From Molossus alvarezi (Eukaryota; Chordata; Mammalia; Chiroptera; Molossidae), in contig CM073886.1 of NCBI GenBank assembly GCA_037176705.1, forward strand, positions 4,278,001 through 4,342,000: a DNA stretch of 64,000 nucleotides. The letters are read 5' to 3'. A model generated the notes under the pieces. The model made no database searches and was not told the DNA's origin. It was given only the letters and a program-made list of their open reading frames with translations. Positions 22,963-35,516 of this stretch are shown one piece after another. The position numbers were made by a program, and so were the translations under genes. Position 1 is the first letter of the stretch. Each line of letters begins with the position of its first letter.

Positions 22963-24213
22963 TCTCAAGTAAACAACTTAACCCTACATGTCAAAGAACT
23001 ATAAAAGAACAAAAAAATCCCAGAGTAACCAGAGGAAGGAAATAATAAAAATCAGAGAGGAAATGAATTACATGGAGTCTAAAAATAATTATACAAAAGA
23101 TCAGTGAAACCAAGGGTTGGTTCTTTGAAAAGATAAGAAAGATTGATGATCCTTTAGTCATACTCACCAAGAAAACAAGAGAAAGGACCCAAATAAATAA
23201 AACCAGAAATGAAAGGGGTAAAGTAACAACTAACATCACAGAAATACAAAGGAATGTAAGAAAATATTATGAATAACTACATGCCAACAATTTAAACAAC
23301 CTGAGCAAAATGGACAAATTGCTAGAAACATCCAATTTTCCAAAACTGAATCAGGAAGAATCAGAAAACCTGAATAGGCCTATAACAACTAGTGAAATTT
23401 AAACAGTAATAAAAAAAACTCCCAGCAAACAAAATTCCTGGACCAGATGGCTTCACAGGTGAATTTTATTAAATATGCAAAGAACTAACACCTCCTCAAA
23501 ATATTCCAAAAAAATTCAAGAGGAGAGAAGATTTTCAAGCTCCTTTTATTAGGAATTATCCTAATTCCAAAACCAGAGGAAGACACTATAAAGAAAGAAA
23601 ATTATAAGTCAATATCCCGGATGAACATAGATGCTAAGATTCTGAACAAAATATAAGCAAACCAGATCCAGCAATACATTAAAAAGATTATGTACCATGA
23701 CCAAGTGGGATTTATCCCAGGGATGCAAAGCTGGTACAATATCTGTAGATCAATAAGTGTGACGTAAACAAAATGAAAGATAAAAATCACATGATTATAT
23801 CAATAAATGCACAAAAACCATTTGATAACATCCAGCACCCATTTATGGTAAAAACTCTCAACAAGGTGGGAACATAACAAAGGCCATATATGAAAAACCT
23901 ACAACCAATATCATACTCAGTGGGCAAAACCTACAAATGTTTCCCTTAAGATCAGCAATAAGACAGAAATACCCACTTACACTACTCTTATTCAACATAG
24001 TGCTGGAAGTCCTACCCACAGCAATCAGATCAGAAGAAGAAATATAAGGCATCAAAATTGGAAATAAAGGAAGTAAACTGTCATTATTTGCAGATCACAT
24101 GATATTATACCTAGAAACCCCTAAAGACTCCACCAAAAAAACTACTAGATCTAATAAATAAATTTGGCAAAGTAGCAGGATACAAAATTAATATCCAGAA
24201 ATCTATGGCATTT
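22963..24213 (+). mobile_element. Old L1, outermost of the nest (second part: ORF2 linker and reverse transcriptase)
   Basis: This resumes in register after L1-A. The linker (KGWFFEKIRKIDDPLVILTKK-like frame) is followed by reverse transcriptase with many stops, and a degraded [14 protein letters not shown] segment at about 24080-24115. It ends at the SINE at 24214. Confidence 0.82.
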
Positions 24214-24429
24214 TTTAACTGATTTGTTGTTGTTGTTGTTGTTGTTGGAGAGAAAGAGGAAGGGAGAGAGAAATAGAAAAATCAATGTGAGAGAGAAACA
24301 TCAATCAGCTGCCTCCTGCACACCCTCTACTGGGGATCAACCCTGCAGTCCGGGCATGTGCCCTGACCAGGAAGCAAACCGGAACCTCTCAGTCCATGGG
24401 ACGACACTCACTGAGCCATATCGGCTGGA
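24214..24429 (-). mobile_element. Ves-like SINE (minus)
   Basis: The complement of a Ves SINE: the T/GTT-rich tail is on the left, then GAGAGAAACATCAATCAGCT, the box B complement and the tRNA-like head complement on the right (ACTGAGCCATATCGGCTGG). A (GTT)n run at about 24222-24247 lies in the tail. Confidence 0.8.
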
Positions 24430-24569
24430 TTCTGAGTTGAATGTTCAGAGTTAGGATTAGCTTTTGTTTTAGGAAATAGGTTTTCATTAAGGTTGCAATT
24501 CAGATTAGTTTTATAATTGATATTAGTTTACATTTTAACTATAGAGTTAGAGTTTGTTAGTGTTAGTGT
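24430..24569. other. Unassigned sequence
   Basis: An A/T-rich stretch with a few GTTAGTGTTAGT-like repeats. I see no gene or recognised repeat. Confidence 0.5.
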
Positions 24570-25087
24570 TTGTTAGTAATACAGGGCACTTCTCTCAGAC
24601 ACCAGAGAGGTATTATAGGACAGCCCCCTGAGTTGGGGGAGAAGGCTGTCCCCAACCTTGATCCTTGTCCACTTATATAAATGAATTTATAGCAGAAGAT
24701 TCCAGATGACTGTGTTGTAGAAAAATCCAATTTATTAAAGCAATGAAAGCAAGCAAACTTGATTAAAGTAGCAAGCACACCTATACATCTGGCTTATGAT
24801 GCTTCATAAGACATGCTCTCAACTAATCTGAAGAGTTGGGTGGGGGTCCAAGGCATTATATACTCCTCCTGTCTATAGGATTCAAAATTCCTCTACTGAA
24901 TATTTTGGTACTGATTAATTATCAAGGTCCCTTTATACTTTGGTGTGGCCTCCCCAGGACTCCTGAGAAGCACCTGGCAATTTTATCTTGTCAAGCCTTG
25001 AGATGCTGGCTTTTCTGCTTAGGGAGTAAAAAATAAAACTGCGTTTTTTGTTTCCTCTCCCCTGCACTAAAAGGGCTGATTTCTTGA
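24570..25087 (-). mobile_element. Candidate endogenous retrovirus LTR
   Basis: On the minus strand the segment starts TGTCAAGAAATCAGCC. It has a TATATAAT box (complement of about 24855-24862) and, about 120 bp further on, AATAAA (complement of 24731-24736). A GGTTGGGGACAGCC-like U5 segment follows. This order (TG start, TATA, polyadenylation signal, U5) fits a solo LTR. I found no flanking duplication, because L1-C abuts the right end. The family is not recognised. Confidence 0.4.
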
Positions 25088-25346
25088 CATCTGAGAAGAT
25101 GCTTGATATGATTTCAATCTTCTTGAACTTGTAGAGACTTAGTTTGTGTCCTAACATATGGTCTATCTTTGAGAATGGCCCATGTGCACTTGAGCAGAAA
25201 GTGAATTCTGCAGTTCCGGGGTGTAATTCTCTGTAGATATCTATGAACTCCATTTTATCTAGCACTTCATTTACAGTCTGTGTTTCCTTGTTAATTTTTT
25301 ATCTAGAAGACCTGTCCAGTGATGTCAGCGGGGTGTTGAAGTCACA
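25088..25346 (-). mobile_element. L1-C inverted 5' segment
   Basis: Read on the minus strand this is L1 ORF2 endonuclease (from [18 protein letters not shown] sequence through [15 protein letters not shown] to SSIFSD). It lies head-to-head with the plus-strand segment starting at 25347. The L1 position at its left end (TTCTCAGAT) is immediately upstream of the L1 position at which the plus segment begins (CACAATGGC), which is the twin-priming arrangement. Confidence 0.88.
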
Positions 25347-28300
25347 ATGGCATGGAACTAGAAATCAATTGCAAGAAGAACATAAAAAGACATGTGAACA
25401 CATGGAAGCTAAAAAGCATATTATTAAACAATGAATAGGTGACCAAGGAGATCAAGGAAGAAATCAAAAACATCCTGGAAATGAATGAAAATGGAGACAC
25501 AACAACACAAAATCTATGGGATGCAGCAAAAGCAGTTCTGAGAGGGAAGTTCAGAGCACTACAGGCCTACCTGAAAAAACAAGAAGGATCTCTAATAGAT
25601 TATCTAACCTCACAACTTAAAGAACTAGAGAGCAAACAAAAAGAAAAACCCAGAGCAAGTAGAAGGAAGGAAATAATAAAGATCAGAGCAGAAATTAATG
25701 ACATAGAGACCAAAAAACCAATTGAAAGGATCAATGAAACAAAGAGCTGGTTTTTTGAAAACATAAACAAGATTGATGGACCCTTAGCTAGACTCACCAA
25801 GAAACAAAAAGAGAGAACCCAAATACACAAAATAAGAAATGAAAGAGGAGAGGTAACAACAGACACCACAGGAATACAGAAGACCATTAAAAAATAGTAT
25901 GAACAATTATATGGCAAGAAATTCTACAATCTAAGCAAAATGGACAAATTTCTAGAAACACATAATCTGCCAAAACTGGATCAGGAAGAGATAGAAAACC
26001 TGAACAGACCAATAACAACAGAAGAAATTGAAGATGTAATAAAGACTCTCCCAGCAGACAAAAGCACAGGCCCGGATGGTTTCACGGGGGAGTTTTACCA
26101 AACATTCAAAGAAGAACTACACCCATTCTCCTAAAACTATTTCAAAAAATTCAAGAAGAAGGAAGACTTTCAAACTTGTTTTATGAAGCCAGCATAATTC
26201 TAATTCCAAAACCAGAAAAAGACACAACAAAGAAAGAAAACTACAGGCCAATATCCCTGATGAACATAGATGCCAAAATCCTGAACAAAATACTAGCATA
26301 TCAGATCCGGCAATACACCAAAAAAATTGTCCACCATGACCAAGTGGGATTCATCCCAGGGATGCAAGGCTGGTACAATATTCGTAAAACAATAAACGTG
26401 ATACACCACATAAATAAAATGAAGACTAAAAACCAAATGATCATATCAATAGATGCCGAAAAAGGCTTCGACAAAATCCAGCATCCATTTCTCATAAAAA
26501 CGCTCAGCAATGTGGAAATAGAGGGATCATATCTAGACATAATAAAGGCCATATATGAAAGACCTACAGCCAACATCATACTCAATGGGCTAAAACTAAA
26601 AGCATTTTCCTTAAGAACAGAAACAAGGCAACGATGCTCACTTTCGCCAGTCTTATTTAACATAGTACTGGAAGTCTTAGCCACAGCAATCAGACAGGAA
26701 GAAAAAATAAAAAGGATTCAAACTGGAAAGGAGGAAGTAAAATTGTCATTATTTGCAGATGACATGATACTATATATAGAAAACCCCAAAGACTCCATCA
26801 AAAGTTTACTAGACTTAATAAATGAATTTGGCAAAGTAGCAGGATACAAAATTAATGTCAAGAAATCTATGGCATATTTATACACCAATGATGAACTCAC
26901 AGAAAGAGAAACTAAGAAAACAATCCCATTCACCATTGCAGCAAAAAAAATTAAGATACCTGGGAATAAACTTAACCAAAGAAATAAAGGACCTATTCAC
27001 AGAAAACTACAGGTCATTGAAAAAAGAAATAGAGGAAGATATAAAAAAGTGGAAGCACATACCCTGTTCATGGATTGGGAGAATTAACATCATTAAAATG
27101 TCCATATTACCCAAAGCAATCTATAGATTCAACGCAATCCCCATCAAAATATCAACAGCATACTTCACAGAATTAGAACAATTACTTCAAAAGTTCATAT
27201 GGAACCAAAAAAGGCCTCGAATAGCCACAGCAATCCTGAAAAGGAAGAACAAAGTTGGAAGGATCACATTACCAGATTTCAGGTTATACTACAAAGCCAC
27301 TGTAATCAAAACAGCCTGGTACTGGCACAAGAACAGGCATATAGACCAGTGGAACAGAACAGAGAACCCAGAAATGGACCCAAGGCTATATGCTCAATTA
27401 ATATTTGACAAAGGTGGCAAGAGCATACAGTGGAGTAAGGACAGCCTCTTTAATAAATGGTGTTGGGCCCTGGCCGGTTTGGCTCAGTGGTTAGAGCGTC
27501 GGCCTGCGGTCCTGAGAGACCCGGGTTCGGTTCCCGCTAAGGGCACGTACCTTGGTTGCAGTTTGTCCCCGGCCCTGGTCGGTCGTGCGGGTGGCAGCCA
27601 CTCGATGTGTCCCTTCACGTCGAGGTTTCTCTCTCTCTCCCTTCCTCTCTCTCCCTCCCACTCTATCTGAGCAAGGAATGGAAAAATGTCCTCGGGTGAG
27701 GATAAAAAAAAAAAAAAACAAAAAATAATAAATGGTGTTGGAAAAATTGGACAGCTACTTGCAGAAAAATGAAACTAGACCATCAAATTACACGCTACAC
27801 AAGAATAAACTCAAAATGGATAAAAGACTTAAATGTGACTCATGAATCCATAGAAATCCTAGATGAAACTGTAGGCAACAAAATTTCAGACATCATATGC
27901 AGCAGAATTTTCACTAACACATCACCTAAGGCAATAGAAACAAAGGAGAAAATGAACACATGGGACTACATCAAACTCAAAAGTTTCTGCACAGCAAAAG
28001 ATACAATCATCAAAATGGAAAGGCTACCCACTGTATTGGAGAGCATAACTGCCAATAATATATCAGATAAGGGGTTAATTTCCAATACATATTGAGTGCT
28101 CATACAACTCCACAAAAGGAAGACAAAGAACCCAATTAAAAAATGGGGAGAGGAACTAAACAGACACCTCTCCAAACAGGACATACAGATGGCTAAGAGA
28201 AATATGAAGAAATGCTTATCAACACTACTCATCAGAGAGATGCAAATTTAAACAACAATGAGGTATCACCTCACACCTGACAGAATGGCCGCCATCAACA

Positions 28301-28990
28301 AATCATCAAACAACAAGTGTTGGCGAGGGTGTGGAGAAAAGGGGACTCTAGTACTCTGCTGGTGGGAATGCAAACTGGTACAGCCACTATGGAAAACAAT
28401 ATGGTGTTACCGCAAGAAATTAAAAATTGAACTTCCATTTGAACCAGTGATTCCACTTATAGGAATATACCCTAAGAAGCCTGATACACCAATCAGAAAT
28501 AATATATGTACCCCCATGTTTATAGCAGCACTATTTACAATAGCTAAGATCTGGAAACAGCCCAAGCATTCATCAGTAGACGAATGGATAAAAAAGCAGT
28601 GGTACATATACACAATGGAGTACTACGTAGCTGTAAGAAAGAAAGATCTCTTACCCTTTGAGACTATATGGAAGGACCTGGAAAGTATCATGCTAAGTGA
28701 AACAAGCCAAACGGAGAAAGACAAGTTTCATATGATCTCACTTATTTGTGGAATATAATGAACATAACAGTCTGAGGAATGGGGTAGTCCCAGAGACGTG
28801 GAAGTGGAATACAGACTGACAATCCCCAGAAGAGGGGCGGTGGTGGAGAGATAAACCACAGAACTTATATGCATGTATGCATGAACAGTGGACATGGACA
28901 ACTAACTGGGGAAGGGGCAGGGAGGGAGGGGGAGGGGGGAATCAGTGGGGGAGAAAGGAGAAACACCTGTAACAAAAATTTATTATTGAA
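25347..28990 (+). mobile_element. L1-C sense segment (ORF2 to 3'UTR)
   Basis: ORF2 starts at the end of the endonuclease domain (HNGMELEINCKKNIKRHV). Open stretches are 25439-25897 (linker), 25940-26134, 26176-27087 (reverse transcriptase with [14 protein letters not shown]) and 28258-28758 (C-terminus). Stops and frameshifts separate them, including a shift in the A-run near 26942-26949. The 3'UTR runs from 28759 with a G-rich block at 28913-28940, then an A-rich tail. A Ves SINE interrupts it at 27467-27725. No convincing TSD was found. Confidence 0.9.
27467..27725 (+). mobile_element. Young Ves-like SINE in L1-C
   Basis: A near-intact copy with box A (TGGCTCAGTGGTTAGAGCG), box B (GGGTTCGGTTCCCGC), a CT-rich region, TCCTCGGGTGAGGAT and poly-A. 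A perfect 16-bp TSD TAATAAATGGTGTTGG lies at 27451-27466 and 27726-27741. High CpG content and the perfect TSD suggest recent insertion. Confidence 0.97.
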
Positions 28991-29000
28991 AAAAGAAAAA

Positions 29001-29034
29001 AGGATAGTGAAGGGATTGAAAAAAAATCGTTCAA
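29001..29034 (+). mobile_element. L1-D, first part
   Basis: The 5'-truncated start of L1-D lies in the ORF2 endonuclease ([12 protein letters not shown]). It follows the A-rich tail of L1-C and is cut by the insertion at 29035. Confidence 0.75.
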
Positions 29035-29313
29035 AACAGAACTTAAATGCACGGAGGCATGAACAGTGGACATGGACAACAATCAGGGGAAGGGGCAGGG
29101 AGGGAAGGGGGAGGGGGGAATCAGTGGGGGGAAAAGGAGAATCATTTGTAACAAAAATTAATCAATAAAAAAAAATAAAAAAAATAAAAAAAAAAAGAAT
29201 TAAATAACAAATTGAAAAGATATATGCTTTTTCAGAGTCACAACCTTATGAAACTGGTTTAGACGCCTTCATGAAAAATAAACATACATTTTGAGCTCTC
29301 CAAAAAAAAAAAA
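29035..29313 (+). mobile_element. Short L1 3'-end insertion with 3' transduction
   Basis: An L1 3'UTR fragment (29035-29165, G-rich, ending AATCAATAAA) is followed by an A-rich tract (29166-29196). Then come about 105 bp of non-L1 sequence (29197-29301) containing AATAAA at 29277-29282, 20 bp before a second poly-A from 29302. A 16-bp TSD AAAAAAAATCGTTCAA flanks the whole at 29019-29034 and 29314-29329. This fits L1 read-through into flanking DNA at the source locus. Confidence 0.9.
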
Positions 29314-29329
29314 AAAAAAAATCGTTCAA

Positions 29330-32300
29330 GCAAACGGACAGCAAAAGAAGGCTGGGGTAGCAATGCTTATATCTAATAATGTTGATTTCAAAATGAAGAC
29401 CATAATTAGAGACAAGGAAGACCACTACATAATATTGAAAGAATCTATCCAACAGGAAGATATAACCTTGGTAAACATATATGTACCCAATATAGGAGCA
29501 CCAACATATAATAAAAATCTTCTGGAGGACTTCAAAGGAGAAACTCATAGCAATTCAGTAATAGCAGGGGACTTCAACACCCTGCTGACATCACTGGACA
29601 GGTCTTCTAGATAAAAAATTAACAAGGAAACACAGACTGTAAATGAAGTGCTAGATAAAAATGGATTTCATAGATATCTACAAAGCACTACACCCCAGAA
29701 CTGCAGAATTCACTTTCTGCTCAAGTGCACATGGGCCATTCTCAAAGATAGACCACATGTTAGGACACAAAAGAAGTCTCTACAAGTTCAAGAAGATTGA
29801 AATCATATCAAGTATCTTCTCAGATCGCAATGGCATGCAACTAGAAATCAATTGCAACAAGAACATCTATAGACATTTGAAAACACAGAGGCTAAATAGC
29901 ATGTTATTGAACAATGAATGGGTTACCACAGAGATCAAGGAAGAAATTAAAAACGTCCTGGAAACCAATGAAAATGAACACACAACACAAAATCTATGGA
30001 ATGCAGCGAAAGCAGTTCTGAGAGGGAAGTTCAGAGCACTATAGGCCTACCTCAAAAAGCAAGAAAAATTTCTAGTAGACTATCAAACCTCACAACTTAA
30101 AAGCATGAGAAAGCCAACAATAAAAAAAAAAAAAAACCCAGAGCAAGTAGAAGGAAGGAAACAGTAAAGATCAGAGCAGAAATAAATGACATGGAGACCA
30201 AAAAAATAATTCAAAGGATCAATGACACAAAGAGCTGGGTCTTTGAAAACATAAACAAGATTGATGGACCCTTAGCTAGATTCACCAGGAAACAAAGAGA
30301 GAGAGAACCCAAATACACAAAATCAGAAATGAGAGAGGAGAAATAATAACTGACAAAACAGAAATACAAAGTATTGTTAACAGATATTATGAATAATTAT
30401 ACAGCAACAGATTCAACAATCTAAGCGAAATGGACAAATTTCTAGAAAACCATAGTTTCCCAAAACTGAACCGGGAAGAGATAGAAAACTTGAACACACC
30501 AATAACAACAAAAGAAATTGAAGATGTAGTCAAAGACTCTCCCAGCAAACAAAAGCCCAGGCCTGGAAGTCTTCACAGTGGAATGTTACCGATCATTCAA
30601 AGAAAAACTAATACCCATTCTCCTCACACTATTTCTAAAAATTCAAGAAGAAGACTTCCAAACTCGTTTGATGAGGCCAGCATAATTCTAATTCCAAAAC
30701 CAGAAAAACACAATACAAAGAAAGAAAACTACAGGCCAATATACCTAATGAACATAGATGTCAAAATCCTGAACAAAATACGAGCAAACCGAATCCAGAA
30801 ATACATCAAAAAAATTATTCAACATGACCAAGTGGGAATCACCAAGGGATGCAAGGTTGGTACAATATTCGCAAATCAATAAATGTGATACACTCATTAA
30901 CAAAATGAAAAATAGAAATCATTTGATTGTATCAATAGACGCTGAAAAAGCATTCGACATAGTCCAGAACCCATTTCTGATAAAAACACAAAGCAATCAG
31001 GGAATAGAATGATCATATCTCGACATAATAAAGGCCATATATGAAAGACCTACAGCCAACATCATACTCAATGGGCAAAAACTAAAACCATTTCCCTTAA
31101 GAACAGGAACAAAACAAAGATGCCCACTTTTACCACTCTTATTTAACATAGTACTGGAAGTCTTAGCCACAGCAATCAGATGGGAAGAAAAAAATACAAG
31201 GGATCCAAATTGAAAAGGAGAAAGTAAAACTGTCATTATTCACAAATGACATGATACTACATGTAGAAAACCCCAAAGACTCCATCAAAAATTTACTAGG
31301 CTTAATAAATGAATTTGGCAAAGTACCAGGATGCAAAATTGAAGTCAAGAAAGGGACGGCATTCTTATACACCAATGATGAACTCACAGAAATTGAAACT
31401 AAAAAAGAAAAAATCCCATTTATCATCGCAGCAAAAAATTTAAGATACCTAGGAATAAACTTAACCAAAGAAGTAAAGGACCTATTCGCAGAAAATGACA
31501 GGTCATTGAAAAAAGAAATAGAGGAAGATATAAAAAAGTGGAAGCACATACCTTTTTCATGGATTGGAAGAATTAACATCATTAAAATGTCCATATTACC
31601 CAAAGCAATCTATAGATTCAATTCAATCCCCATCAAAATACCAACGACATACTTCACAGAACTAGAACAAATGCTTCCAAGTTCAGATGGAATGAAAAAA
31701 GACCTAGAATAGCCACAGCAATCTTGAAAAATAAGAACAAAGTTGGAGGGATCACATTACCAGATTTCAGGTTATATTACAAAGCCATCGTAATCAAAAC
31801 AATCTGGTACTGGCACAAGAAGAGGCATATAGACCAGTGGAACAGAACAGAGAACCCAGAAATGAACCCAAGGCAATATGCTCAATTAATATTTGACAAA
31901 GGTGGCAAGAGCATACAGTGGTGTAAAGACAGCCTCTTTGATAAATGGTGTTGGGAAAATTGGACAGCTACATGCAGAAAAATGAAACTAGACCATCAGT
32001 TTACACCCTACACAAGAATAAACTCAAAATGGATAAAAGACTTAAATGTGACTCATAATTCCATAAAAATCCTAGAAGAAAATGTAGGCAGCAAAATTTC
32101 AGACATGATGCGCAGCAGAATTTTCACTGATACATCACCTAAGGCAACAGAAACAAAGGAGAAAATGAACACATGAGACTACATCAAACTCAAAAGCTTC
32201 GGCACAGAAAAAAAATACAATCATCAAAATGGAAAGACTACCCACTGTATGGGAGAGCATAATTGCCAATGATATATCAGATAAGGGGTTAATTTTCAAT

Positions 32301-33217
32301 ATATATAGAGTTCTCACACAACTCAACAAAAGGAAAACAAAGAACCCAATTAAATAATGTGCAGAGTAGCTGAATAGACACCTTTCCAAAGAGGACATAC
32401 AAATGGCTAAGAGACATATGAAGAAACGCTCAACATCACTAATCATCAGAGAGATGCAAATGTAAACAACAATGAGGTATCACCTCACACCTGTCAGAAT
32501 GGTCGCCATCAACAAATCATCAAACAACAAATGTTGGCGAGGGTGTGGAGAAAAGGGGACTCTAGTACACTGCTGGTGGGAATGCAGACTGGTGCAGCCA
32601 CTATGGAAAACAATATGGTGTTACCTCAAAAAATTAAAAATTGAGCTTCCATTTGACCCAGTGATTCCACTTCTAGCAATATACCCTAAGACGTCTGAAA
32701 CACCAAACAGAAGGAATATATGTAGCCCCATGTTTGTAGCAGCACTATTTACAATAGCTAAGATCTGGAAACAGCCCAAATTTCCATCAGTAGACGAATG
32801 GATTAAAAAGCAGTGGTACATATACACAATGGAGTACTATGCAGCTGTAAGAAAGAAAGATCTCTTACCCTTTGAGATGACATAGAGGGACCTGGAAAGT
32901 ATTATCCCAAGCAAAATAAGCCAGAGAAAGACAAGTATCATATGATCTCACTTATTTGTGGAATATAATAAACATAACAGTCTGAGGAATGGGGTAGTCC
33001 CAGAGATGTAGAAGTGGGTTACAGACTGACAATCCCCAGAAGAGGGGGTGTTGGGGGAGAGATAAACCACAGAACTTATATACATGTATGCATGAACAAT
33101 GGACATGGACAACAAAGCTGGGGACAGGGCAGGGAGGGGAGAAGGGGGGAATCAGTGGGGGGAAAGGAGAAACATCTGTGACAAAAATAAATTAATTAAT
33201 TAATAAGAAAAAGATTA
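29330..33217 (+). mobile_element. L1-D, main part (ORF2 to 3'UTR)
   Basis: ORF2 resumes with QANGQQKKAGVAMLISNN. Open pieces include 29661-30044 (end of endonuclease), 30430-30882, 31251-31712, 31724-32176 and 32472-32885, separated by stops and shifts. The reverse transcriptase active site reads FTND where FADD is expected (about 31238-31249). A 3'UTR with G-rich tract (about 33118-33160) and an (AATT)n-rich tail follows. Confidence 0.9.
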
Positions 33218-33975
33218 AACCTGTCAGAATGGCCACCATCAACAAATCATCAAGCAACCAGTGTTGGTGAGGGTGTGGAGAAAAGGGGACTCTAGTACAC
33301 CGCTGGTGGGAATGCAGACTGGTGCAGCCACTGTGGAAAACTCCATGGTGTTACCTCAAAAAGTTAAAAATTGAACTGCCATTTGACTCAGTGATCCCAA
33401 TGCTAGGAATATACCCTAAGAAACCTGAAACACCAATCAGAAAGAATATATGCACCCCTATGTTCATAGCAGCATTATTTACCAAAGCTAAGATCTAGAA
33501 ACAACCCAGTGTCTATCAGTAGATAAGTGGATTGAAAAGCTGTGTGGTACATGTACACAATGGAATACTATGCAGCTGTAAGAAAGAAAGATCTCTTATC
33601 CTTTGAGATGGCATGGAAGGACCTGGAGAGTATTATGCAAAGTGAAACAAGCCAAGCAGAGAAAGACATATATCACATGATCTCACTTAGTTGTGGAAAA
33701 TAATGAACTAACAAACTGTTGAACAAAATTAACCCAGAGACATAGAGGTGGAGTACATACTGACAAGCCTCAGAGGAGGGGGGTTTAGGGGAGGAGAGAT
33801 AAACCACAGAACTTACATGCATGCATGCATGACCAATGAACATAGACAACAAAGCTGGGGATGAGGTAGGGTGGTGGGGAGGAGGGTGACAATGGGGGAA
33901 AACTGAGAACCATCTGTAACAAAAACAAATTAATAAATAAAATTAATAAAAAATAAAAAATATAAATAAATAAAT
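33218..33975 (+). mobile_element. L1-E, 5'-truncated
   Basis: It starts in the ORF2 C-terminal domain (the [17 protein letters not shown] region), continues through [12 protein letters not shown] to the end of ORF2 and the 3'UTR, and has a long A/T-rich tail (AATAAATAAAATTAATAAAA). It lies directly behind the L1-D tail. Confidence 0.88.
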
Positions 33976-34039
33976 TGATGCGTAATCACTCAGGAAAAAC
34001 ATTAAATACTAACTATTGTGAATTAACATTTTTTTCTTG

Positions 34040-34165
34040 TTTATTCTCTACCTTACCCATTAGGCTATAAACTCCATGAAGTCAGAGACCCCACTTCATT
34101 TATTTTTATAGCCTTAGCACTAAGAACAGTGCCTGCCAAATAGTAGTGTCTCAAAATAACATTTG
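34040..34165 (+). repeat. L2 LINE 3' end
   Basis: The layout GGCTATAAACTCCATGAAGT ... TTATAGCCTTAGCAC ... AACAGTGCCTGCCAAATAGT ... CATTTGTTAATGAA matches the conserved 3' end of the ancient mammalian L2 family. Confidence 0.8.
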
Positions 34166-34984
34166 TTAATGAAAATAAAACTGGTTAACTGGAAAAGACA
34201 CTCCTTCTCCATACCTAGCTGAAGTCCAGTACCTTGGTGAAGCCTCTGTTACTGCTTTAAGCTCTATTTTTTTCTCTCTCCCCTGAATCTCTATACCATT
34301 TTTATCTATGTCGCATGGTTGAGCACATTGTCCTATACCTGAACCATGTCTACATTGTTCTATCCCTAAGCAGTTTAATGAGGACAACTTTAAAACATTA
34401 AATATTGTAATTTAGCTCATTTTATCTTTATAAAAAATATAGTGTGCTCTATACTAGTTTACAGAACTATGCTAAGGACATAATTAAGCTGGAAAAAGTC
34501 CTCACTGGTTTCAGTCAGATACTGTAGACGGAAAAGGAAGCATGGACAAGGCTTAGGATCAAAAGGGGGAAAAGCATGACAGGTGGGAGAGGCTTCAGTA
34601 AGAAAAGCTTGTGCGCAGTGGGAGAAGTACAGTTGTAAACTGAAGTTTTCTGTCTTAGCCAGCTCATAATTGCCCAGCAGGGCTGATCCTTTACACAACA
34701 TCCTAGGCGAGGGCCAAACACATCCGCTCTTTTACATTACTTGGGGAGGAAAATAATCCTTTCAGCAAGAAGGAGTTGGGGCACTAGGATCCTGACAATT
34801 CCATCACAATTAAAATATTTGCAGGGGGAATATTTTGTTAATTTTTAAATGTCTGAGTTTTATCACGGGGGAGCCATATAGGAGCCAGATCTGAACTCTT
34901 TTTTTCTCATCTCCTTTGTGACCTCATTCAATGGACCAATCCTGAGGTATAAAATAAGTACATAAGAATTTTTATACTTAGGAT
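34166..34984. other. Unique sequence, nothing recognised
   Basis: About 0.8 kb without a recognisable gene, SINE or L1. Short open frames here have no family features. Confidence 0.6.
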
Positions 34985-35516
34985 TTCAGAACAGCAAAAG
35001 GAAAAAGAAATCCAAAAAAATGAGGATAGTTTAAGGGATCACTAGGACATCAAGCATAACAACATACAAATCACAAGAGTATCAGAAGGAGAAGAAAGAA
35101 AGCAAGGAATTTAAAAACCTATGTAAAGTAATAATGCAGACTATTTCCATAACCTGGCAAATAAAACAGACACACAAGGCCAGGAAGCACAGAGAGTCCC
35201 AAACAAGATGAACCCAAAGAGACCCACACCAAGACACATCACAATTAAAATGCAAAAGGTTAAAGACAAAGAGAGAATCTTAAAATCATCAAGAGAAAGT
35301 TAGTTACCTTCCAGGGAGCTGTCAGCTTATTTCTCAACGTTTTTAGGCCAGAGGGATTGGCATAAAATATTCAAAGTGATGAAAAGCAAGAACCTACAAC
35401 AAAGATTACCCAGCAAGGCTAGAATTTAGAATCAAAGGACAGACAACGAGCTTCTCGGAAAAGAACAAGCTAAAGGAGTTCATCACCACCAAACCAGTAT
35501 TACAAAAAATGTTAAA

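Noticed and set aside
27467..27560. tRNA gene candidates at SINE heads
   Set aside because: Box A and box B are present but the fold, CT-rich body, poly-A and TSDs mark them as Ves SINEs.
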